Shown: positions 1 to 4,130 of the stretch, one piece after another | How the letters are laid out: every line of letters begins with the position of its first letter | Position numbering within the stretch: the stretch's first letter is position 1 | Assembly: GCA_947173755.1 (NCBI GenBank) | Contig: CAMWGM010000105.1 | Span: forward strand, 1-5,864 | Direction: 5' to 3' | Source: an uncultured Muribaculaceae bacterium | GTDB lineage: Bacteria > Bacteroidota > Bacteroidia > Bacteroidales > Muribaculaceae | Length of the DNA: 5,864 nt | The notes under the pieces: model-generated | What the model saw: the letters and a program-made list of their open reading frames with translations, nothing else | Database searches by the model: none | Told to the model about the DNA's origin: nothing | Translations under genes and position numbers: made by a program

Positions 1-690
1 CACATGGAGAGGAGCCGAGGGGAGCCATTCCTCACCGCGGATCACGTGGGTAACTTCCATCAGATGGTCGTCGACGATGTTGGCGAGGTGGTAGGTGGGC
101 AGGTCGTCGGCACTCTTATAAAGCACTTTGTCGTCGAGGATCGACGAGTTGATCACCACTTTTCCTCTGACGAGGTCGTCGACAGTGACATCCTTGCCGG
201 GTTCGATCAGTATACGGACGACATAGGGGGTTCCTTCGTCGATGAGGCGTTTCACTTCGTCGGCAGGCATGGTCAGTGAGTTGCGCATGTTCATGCGTGT
301 CGATGCGTCATACTGGAAGTTGGGCGTCGCTGCGCGGGCGGCCTCAAGTTCCTCGGGAGTATCGAATGCTATGTATGCCTTACCGTCGTCGAGGAGTTGC
401 TTGACATATTTACGATAGATGTCGCGGCGCTCGCTCTGGCGGTAGGGCCCGTAATTGCCTCCGAAACTAACGCCTTCGTCAAACTTAATGCCGAGCCAGT
501 CGAGAGCCTCGATGATATATGCCTCCGCTCCGGGCACGAATCGATGTGAGTCGGTGTCCTCGATGCGGAGGATCATGTCGCCGCCGTTGGCACGGGCGAA
601 GAGATAGTTGTAGAGAGCGGTGCGGACACCGCCTATGTGGAGAGGCCCTGTGGGAGAAGGGGCAAAACGTACGCGTACTTTACGATCCAT
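1..690 (-). CDS. gltX: Glutamyl-tRNA synthetase, N-terminal 230 residues (C-terminus outside window)
   Basis: This is the class I aminoacyl-tRNA synthetase that charges tRNA(Glu) with glutamate in the cytoplasm. The minus-strand translation opens MDRKVRVRFAPSPTGPLHIG, which carries the family's start and the ATP-binding HIGH-type motif (H18-I-G-G21), followed by VRTALYNYLFARANGG and the RIEDTD motif at residues 42-47. Further on are YRQSERRDIYRKYV and, near the window edge, the typical VDDHLMEVTHVIRGEEW stretch. Members are about 500 residues long, so a little under half is present; the KMSKR loop and anticodon-binding domain lie beyond position 1. The ATG at 690-688 is chosen because it directly precedes the conserved RVRFAPSPTG block. 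The gene diverges from rex across a 262-bp gap. No frameshift or missing residue is seen. Identification is very secure. Confidence 0.97.
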   Translation of the reverse strand, partial: MDRKVRVRFAPSPTGPLHIGGVRTALYNYLFARANGGDMILRIEDTDSHRFVPGAEAYIIEALDWLGIKFDEGVSFGGNYGPYRQSERRDIYRKYVKQLLDDGKAYIAFDTPEELEAARAATPNFQYDASTRMNMRNSLTMPADEVKRLIDEGTPYVVRILIEPGKDVTVDDLVRGKVVINSSILDDKVLYKSADDLPTYHLANIVDDHLMEVTHVIRGEEWLPSAPLHV

Positions 691-723
691 AAGTCTGGGG
701 TTTGTCTTTCAAAGTCTCAATGA

Positions 724-742
724 GGCACTCTGTTCACGTGCC
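724..742 (-). other. Small hairpin in the predicted gltX leader
   Basis: GGCAC at 724-728 and GTGCC at 738-742 are exact inverted complements separated by 9 bases. On the minus strand this places a 5-bp stem close to the 5' end of the gltX transcript predicted from the -7 box at 756-763. No T-run follows, so it is not an intrinsic terminator. Role unknown; a stem this short may be chance. Confidence 0.3.
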
Positions 743-755
743 GTGCAAATCTGCG

Positions 756-763
756 CAAAGGTA
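756..763 (-). promoter_or_regulatory. gltX promoter, Bacteroidetes -7 box TACCTTTG
   Basis: Read on the minus strand the bases are TACCTTTG, an exact match to the Bacteroidetes primary sigma -7 consensus TAnnTTTG. It lies 65 bases before the gltX ATG, giving a predicted leader of about 60 nt. A clear TTTG -33 element 19-21 bases upstream is not seen; instead there is a T-rich tract on this strand (764-774). The call rests on the -7 match and its position. Confidence 0.6.
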
Positions 764-800
764 CTAAAAAAAAACGACTTTCGCTTTTCCGGCCAATCTT

Positions 801-818
801 TTTTGAACAACTTCAATA
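801..818. promoter_or_regulatory. Candidate Rex operator (imperfect inverted repeat)
   Basis: TTTTGAACAACTTCAATA contains the exact inverted repeat TTGAA-N4-TTCAA. Against the general Rex operator TTGTGAA-N4-TTCACAA, 11 of the 14 specified positions agree (left half 6 of 7, right half 5 of 7). It sits between the divergent gltX and rex -7 boxes and about 40 bases before the rex box, a plausible place for autoregulation by Rex. The operator preference of Bacteroidales Rex may differ from the consensus I used, and A/T-rich inverted repeats arise by chance. Confidence 0.3.
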
Positions 819-858
819 AAAATGACGGGAGGTCGGACACAATATGAAAAAGATTTCG

Positions 859-866
859 TAAATTTG
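859..866 (+). promoter_or_regulatory. rex promoter, Bacteroidetes -7 box TAAATTTG
   Basis: TAAATTTG matches TAnnTTTG exactly and lies 86 bases before the rex ATG. Transcription would begin around 873, giving a leader of about 80 nt that carries the hairpin at 881-909. The expected -33 position (about 834-839) holds no TTTG, so this promoter may be weak or need an activator. Confidence 0.5.
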
Positions 867-880
867 CGCTATATTGATAA

Positions 881-909
881 GACTGCGTCTGCTGACAGAC
901 GGAGCAGTC
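881..909 (+). other. Bulged 11-bp hairpin in the rex leader
   Basis: GACTGCGTCTG (881-891) pairs with CAGAC (896-900) plus GCAGTC (904-909), leaving a CTGA tetraloop (892-895) and a 3-base GGA bulge (901-903) on the 3' arm. All 11 pairs are Watson-Crick. It would begin within about 10 nt of the predicted transcript start. The following bases (GCGTAACTTCG) contain no T-run, so it is not an intrinsic terminator. It could protect the mRNA 5' end, bind a protein at RNA or DNA level, or take part in attenuation; nothing visible decides between these. Confidence 0.55.
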
Positions 910-952
910 GCGTAACTTCGTCTAAAGAACCTTGTCACGACATCAATTGCAA

Positions 953-1591
953 ATGACACCACAGACTTTCGTCCCCGAGCCCGCCATCTGCCGCCTGCCC
1001 TGGTATCTGGCATGCGTCACCCGGATGCGTGCCCGCGGGGTGGAGTATATCTCATCGACCGCGATTTCGAAGGAGGTCAATCTCGATGCATCGCAGATCG
1101 CTAAAGATCTTTCCTATCTCAACATCAAGGGAAAGACCCGCATCGGCTATGAGGCCTCGCAACTTGAAGAGGGACTTACCGACTTTCTCGGTTTCCGTTA
1201 CACCCATAACGCGGTGATGATGGGGGTGGGGTCGCTCGGTGCGGCGCTTATGTCTGACTCGGGTCTCGAACGTTACGGCCTCAACATCGTTGCCGGATTC
1301 GATATCAATCCCGCACTGACCGGGACGGTCATCGAGGGGCGTCCCGTCTATCATCTCGATTCCCTGAAGGAGAAGATGAAAAGTCTTAATGCCGAGATAG
1401 CCATAATCGCCGTGCCTGTCGAGGCCGCCGCCTCTGTTGCGGCTCTCTGTGCCGAGGCCGGAGCGAAGGCTTTGTGGAATTTCACTCCTTTCCATATCAC
1501 GGCTATTCCCGGCGTCACAATCCAGAACACTTCGATTTATGCCCATCTGGCAGTGATGTATAACCGCATGAACTGTCAGGAGAAACCATGA
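953..1591 (+). CDS. rex: Redox-sensing transcriptional repressor Rex
   Basis: Rex is a homodimeric repressor that senses the cytoplasmic NADH/NAD+ ratio: NAD+ favours DNA binding and NADH releases it, derepressing fermentation and respiration genes. The 212-residue product has the family's two domains. An N-terminal winged helix (about 1-75) includes CRLPWYL (13-19) and the helix-turn-helix stretch ISKEVNLDASQIAKDLSYL (38-56). A Rossmann domain follows, with the dinucleotide loop GVGSLG (91-96) and the acidic D117 ending the second strand as expected for NAD(H). The C-terminal domain-swap helix region is IYAHLAVMYNRMN (195-207). The length is normal. The ATG at 953 is preferred over an in-frame TTG at 932, because the extra seven residues match nothing familiar and the homologues I recall start just before this point. 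The stop overlaps the next gene's ATG (ATGA). It may be autoregulated through the site at 801-818. Confidence 0.96.
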   Translation: MTPQTFVPEPAICRLPWYLACVTRMRARGVEYISSTAISKEVNLDASQIAKDLSYLNIKGKTRIGYEASQLEEGLTDFLGFRYTHNAVMMGVGSLGAALMSDSGLERYGLNIVAGFDINPALTGTVIEGRPVYHLDSLKEKMKSLNAEIAIIAVPVEAAASVAALCAEAGAKALWNFTPFHITAIPGVTIQNTSIYAHLAVMYNRMNCQEKP

Positions 1592-2109
1592 AGATAATCC
1601 GTCTCACCTCGTCGCCGGCCGACTTGCCTCAGCGTGTGGCTGTCGCACTGCACGCCGATTCGTCACTTTTGCTTCCGGGCCATCCGTTCTTCATGCCCGA
1701 GGAGGAAGCCGACTGGATGGCGGTGCCACATCTGGCTGTCCGCATCTGCCGGCTCGGCAAATCGATATCGCCACGTTTCGCCGACCGCTATCACGACGCC
1801 ATGACCGTTGCGCTGCATATCACCACAACTGACGCAGGTGCTGATGCAGCGCTCGATTCTCTCCGCGATCTTGCCGATGCTTCGGTGGTGCTCGGAAAGT
1901 GGGGAGAACAGATGCCTGACTCCGTAGAGATCGGCGGGAAAACCTATGATACGACCGCAGCGAAGTCTATAGTCAATCCACTCATCACGGCTCTGTCGGT
2001 GCGCACTACATTCAAGACCGGCGACATACTGCTGCTGCCTCTCGGCGAGCCGCTCCCTCTCGTTTCACCTCTCGTCGCCCCCGATTTTCTCAACTTGAAA
2101 ATAGTCTGA
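1588..2109 (+). CDS. FAH-fold-like protein, shortened and apparently without metal ligands
   Basis: This 173-residue cytoplasmic protein has no signal peptide or membrane segment. Its central part resembles the fumarylacetoacetate hydrolase family as I remember the ~200-residue Bacteroides members: SSLLLPGHPFFMPEEE (25-40) corresponds to the family's SALL..NKPFFIP. VRICRLGKSISPRFADRYHD (51-70) corresponds to VRINRLGKNIAERFAHRYYD. The family binds Mg/Mn through E-x-E just before this stretch and D just after it. Here those positions are V46 and H48, and H77. The glycine-rich GTPxGVG loop is replaced by LPLGEPLPL (150-158), and the usual N-terminal G-x-N-Y segment is absent. I infer a catalytically inactive derivative. 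The ATGA overlap with rex implies translational coupling, so a role linked to Rex is possible but unproven. The reading frame is intact, so it is not an obvious pseudogene. Family assignment is moderate; function unknown. Confidence 0.6.
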   Translation: MKIIRLTSSPADLPQRVAVALHADSSLLLPGHPFFMPEEEADWMAVPHLAVRICRLGKSISPRFADRYHDAMTVALHITTTDAGADAALDSLRDLADASVVLGKWGEQMPDSVEIGGKTYDTTAAKSIVNPLITALSVRTTFKTGDILLLPLGEPLPLVSPLVAPDFLNLKIV

Positions 2110-2137
2110 TAAACTGACGAAATCTCCTGAAAGAGGA

Positions 2138-2189
2138 AGTTCTCGGCTTCTGCCTGAATGAATTTCTTTTCGCCGTAAAAAAGTTTAAA
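2138..2189 (+). repeat. Left copy of a ~52-bp direct repeat flanking the ATPase/TOPRIM cassette
   Basis: This stretch, from AGTTCTCGG to GTTTAAA, aligns to 3931-3981 with 43 of 52 positions identical (8 substitutions, one single-base gap), including the unbroken 12-base match TGAATTTCTTTT. It ends 17 bases before the ATPase start codon. A short stem is possible within it (CTTTT against AAAAG around CGCCG), and an inverted repeat AAGTT-TAAAC-AACTT (2181-2195) overlaps its end. No TAnnTTTG box is present between the FAH-like stop and the ATPase ATG. It may be a boundary of a horizontally acquired unit or a copy of a dispersed intergenic repeat. Confidence 0.75.
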
Positions 2190-2206
2190 CAACTTACGAA
2201 GTCATT

Positions 2207-3277
2207 ATGGATTCTATAAAAGTTAAAGGATACAAGTCTTTCAAAGATATAACAGTTCTTTTGAAACCAATCAACATATTGATTGGCTCTAACGGTGCGG
2301 GCAAAAGCAATTTCCTTTCGTTATTTGCACTATTAGGTAATGCCTATAACGGACATCTTGCACGTAGTGTCGCTATGTCAGGTGGAGTTGATAAACTCTT
2401 TCATAAGGGAAGAAAAGCGACTGACCGAATAACCATTGAAGTAAGGGAAGACAAGAATTCGTATGTATTAGACCTGATGGATTCAGATGGCACTCTTATA
2501 GTGGAAAAAGAAAAACTTGGATATTCATATGCTCCGGGTGTATGGTCATTCACTGAGATAACCAGTTATAAGCCCGAAACCTCGCTAAAGCATTACTCAG
2601 GCAAAACAAGAGAGGAATATATCAGGAACTATATGTCACAGATAAAGAAGTTCCATTTCCACGATACCGGTTATACATCCCCGTTTACAGTAGAATCAAA
2701 TATTGTAAATGACTCATACTATCTCTATCCGCAGGGGGCGAATCTGGCTGCATTTCTTTATGGAATTATGAAAAATCATCCGATGGTATACAAACGTATA
2801 GTTCGGGTGATTCAGTCAGTAGCACCTTTTTTCAATGACTTCTATCTGACGCCAAATGAAATCGGGAACATTAGACTTCAATGGACGGATAAGTTCTCGG
2901 ACGTTGTCTATGGACCGAATGATCTTTCTGACGGGACACTGCGGTTTATTGCCTTGACAATCTTATTTCTCCAACCCGAACCTCCCAAGGTGATAGTGAT
3001 TGACGAACCTGAATTAGGACTTCATCCTGTGGCAATTGAAAAATTGGCCGGCTTGATAAAAAGCGCTGCCAATAGAGGTACACAGGTAATAGTGGCGACC
3101 CAGAATGCAGAACTCATAAGTAATTTTGATCCGGAAGATATACTCACGGTCGATCAGCGTGATGGAGAGACAGTGATCAAACGTTTGGATGCGGGAGAAC
3201 TTAGCCATTGGCTCGATGAATATACATTGGGAGACCTATGGAAACAGCGAATTATGAAAGGAGGTCAACCGGTATGA
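2207..3277 (+). CDS. RecF/OLD-type AAA ATPase (COG4637-like), putative anti-phage ATPase
   Basis: This 356-residue cytoplasmic ATPase has the ABC/SMC-type head seen in RecF and OLD proteins. Visible parts in order: the opening IKVKGYKSFKDI (4-15); Walker A GSNGAGKS (27-34); a middle stretch FHFHDTGYTSP (149-159) and YPQGANLAAFLYGIM (174-188) typical of ATPases paired with DUF4276; the ABC signature LSDGTLRF (240-247); Walker B VIVIDEPE (262-269) running into the D-loop ELGLHP; and a switch segment VATQN (296-300), where Q takes the place of the usual H. All ATP-binding elements are intact, and no nuclease domain is fused. Its last codons overlap the next gene (ATGA), so the two proteins are probably made together, with the ATPase gating the partner. 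GC is clearly lower than in rex. A chromosomal maintenance role cannot be excluded, but a split OLD-like defence ATPase is the best reading. Confidence 0.88.
   Translation: MDSIKVKGYKSFKDITVLLKPINILIGSNGAGKSNFLSLFALLGNAYNGHLARSVAMSGGVDKLFHKGRKATDRITIEVREDKNSYVLDLMDSDGTLIVEKEKLGYSYAPGVWSFTEITSYKPETSLKHYSGKTREEYIRNYMSQIKKFHFHDTGYTSPFTVESNIVNDSYYLYPQGANLAAFLYGIMKNHPMVYKRIVRVIQSVAPFFNDFYLTPNEIGNIRLQWTDKFSDVVYGPNDLSDGTLRFIALTILFLQPEPPKVIVIDEPELGLHPVAIEKLAGLIKSAANRGTQVIVATQNAELISNFDPEDILTVDQRDGETVIKRLDAGELSHWLDEYTLGDLWKQRIMKGGQPV
3257..3265 (+). promoter_or_regulatory. Near-perfect Shine-Dalgarno AAAGGAGGT setting the TOPRIM-like gene start
   Basis: AAAGGAGGT lies inside the end of the ATPase gene, 8 bases before the ATG at 3274. 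It is complementary to the canonical 16S rRNA 3' end. This decides the start: an in-frame ATG at 3238 would add 12 residues (METANYERRSTG) with no family likeness, whereas 3274 begins exactly at MKRLIIVCEGPTE. Bacteroidetes genes rarely carry such sites. Confidence 0.75.
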
Positions 3278-3924
3278 AAAGACTGATAATTGTTTGCGAA
3301 GGCCCAACCGAGCATGAATTCTGTGTAAATGTTCTCGCTCCTGAATTGCTTAAAGCCGACATTTATGTAGAGGCACCATTAGTAAAAAGATCCAATGGTG
3401 GGATTGTGTCATGGTCTGCAATAAAAAGGCAGATCGAGATGCATCTTCATGAAAAGGATGCCTATGTATCATTGCTGGTGGATTATTACGGTATCAAAGA
3501 CAGTTATGATTTCCCGGGATGGATGGTTAGCAAGGGAATCCTCCCATTGGCTTCAAGATTGCAATCCTTGTGTGACGGAATGAAAGGCGACATAGAGCCC
3601 GAACTTGCATCGCGCTTTATCCCGTATATGCAGATACATGAGTTTGAGAGCCTGCTGTTCAGCGATATAAATGTATTCAAAGATAACTTTGATAATAAAG
3701 CCATGGATTTTTCAATTCTTGAGAATGCCGTCAGGGAGTTTGAGAATCCAGAAGAGATTAATTCAAGGCCTACTCTTGCTCCCTCGAAGAGACTGATTGA
3801 GGCAATCCCCGGATATCAAAAAGTCAATGACGGAGCATTTATCGCAGACGAGATCGGCTTGCAGAAGATTTTGGATAAATGTCCATTGTTTTGCCAATGG
3901 TTTTTCACCCTTCAGTCAATATAA
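3274..3924 (+). CDS. DUF4276 TOPRIM-like protein, putative effector nuclease of the ATPase pair
   Basis: This 216-residue cytoplasmic protein matches the DUF4276 family, whose fold is related to the TOPRIM domains of OLD-type nucleases. Visible motifs: LIIVCEGPTEHEF (4-16), with the TOPRIM-type glutamate E9 and E13; LLVDYYGI (67-74), with acidic D70, the usual second metal-site strand; YMQIHEFESLLFSD (118-131), a hallmark block; and near the C-terminus APSKRLI (169-175), YQKVNDG (181-187) and ADEIGLQKIL (191-200). The length is typical. It overlaps the ATPase stop by the ATGA arrangement and has its own strong Shine-Dalgarno, which suggests tight stoichiometric coupling. By analogy with Gabija, PARIS and AbiL-type pairs, the ATPase would sense or gate and this protein would cut nucleic acid; cleavage has not been shown for this protein. 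Low GC matches its partner, supporting co-acquisition. Confidence 0.85.
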   Translation: MKRLIIVCEGPTEHEFCVNVLAPELLKADIYVEAPLVKRSNGGIVSWSAIKRQIEMHLHEKDAYVSLLVDYYGIKDSYDFPGWMVSKGILPLASRLQSLCDGMKGDIEPELASRFIPYMQIHEFESLLFSDINVFKDNFDNKAMDFSILENAVREFENPEEINSRPTLAPSKRLIEAIPGYQKVNDGAFIADEIGLQKILDKCPLFCQWFFTLQSI

Positions 3925-3930
3925 GGATTT

Positions 3931-3981
3931 AGTTTTCGGTTTCTGAATTAGTGAATTTCTTTTTGCCGAAAAGAGTTTAAA
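3931..3981 (+). repeat. Right copy of the direct repeat flanking the ATPase/TOPRIM cassette
   Basis: This copy begins 6 bases after the TOPRIM-like gene's TAA, runs from AGTTTTCGG to GTTTAAA, and mirrors 2138-2189 in the same orientation. A stem is possible at TCTTTT-TGCCG-AAAAGA. It ends just before the promoter region of the secreted-protein gene, so deletion between the two copies would join the rex operon's end to that promoter with one repeat left. Confidence 0.75.
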
Positions 3982-3992
3982 AGAATTCTTTT
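3979..3992. other. Perfect 14-bp palindrome AAAAGAATTCTTTT
   Basis: The bases read identically on both strands. The palindrome overlaps the last three bases of the right direct repeat and lies 17 bases before the proposed -33 element of the secreted-protein gene. It could be an operator or a component of an A/T-rich upstream element; chance is possible in sequence this A/T-rich. Confidence 0.4.
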
Positions 3993-4009
3993 CAAAAAAA
4001 GTGTAAATA

Positions 4010-4041
4010 ATTGATTTGTTCGGTAAAAATTTTTATCTTTG
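4010..4041 (+). promoter_or_regulatory. Promoter of the secreted-protein gene: -33 ATTG, 20-bp spacer, -7 TATCTTTG
   Basis: The -7 box TATCTTTG (4034-4041) fits TAnnTTTG exactly, and ATTG (4010-4013), one base off the TTTG -33 element, sits 20 bases upstream, within the normal 19-21 spacing. Transcription would start near 4048, leaving a leader of about 83 nt that ends in an A/T-rich, unstructured stretch without a Shine-Dalgarno, normal for Bacteroidetes. This is the most complete promoter in the window. Confidence 0.7.
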
Positions 4042-4130
4042 CCCGCGGAAGTGTGTCTTTTCATTAAGCAACATCACAGGCCTTGAATTATATACCCTAA
4101 CACAATTAACTAATAAAATCTAAACCATTT

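Noticed and set aside
4..279. Plus-strand open frame of 91 codons
   Set aside because: It is antisense to gltX, whose minus-strand translation is unmistakable; the product resembles nothing.
620..847. Plus-strand open frame of 75 codons
   Set aside because: It begins inside gltX on the opposite strand and runs through the divergent promoter region; no domain or start signal.
932..952. TTG start adding seven residues (MSRHQLQ) to Rex
   Set aside because: The extension has no family counterpart; the ATG at 953 gives the normal Rex N-terminus.
813..1013. Minus-strand open frame of 66 codons
   Set aside because: It covers the rex promoter, leader and gene start in antisense; composition looks random and there is no promoter for it.
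1052..1546. 164-codon minus-strand open frame antisense to rex
   Set aside because: High-GC coding sequence often leaves long open antisense frames; the translation shows no recognisable motifs while the rex frame is fully conserved.
2121..2170. Intrinsic terminator after the FAH-like gene
   Set aside because: Only a weak stem (GGAAG against CTTCT) is possible, with no adjacent T-run, so I cannot support a terminator.
3238..3273. Upstream ATG for the DUF4276 gene
   Set aside because: It lacks a ribosome binding site and adds residues foreign to the family, whereas 3274 has a strong Shine-Dalgarno and the ATGA overlap.
2138..3981. CRISPR array or insertion sequence from the paired repeats
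   Set aside because: There are only two copies in direct orientation, 1.8 kb apart, with no transposase and no terminal inverted repeats.
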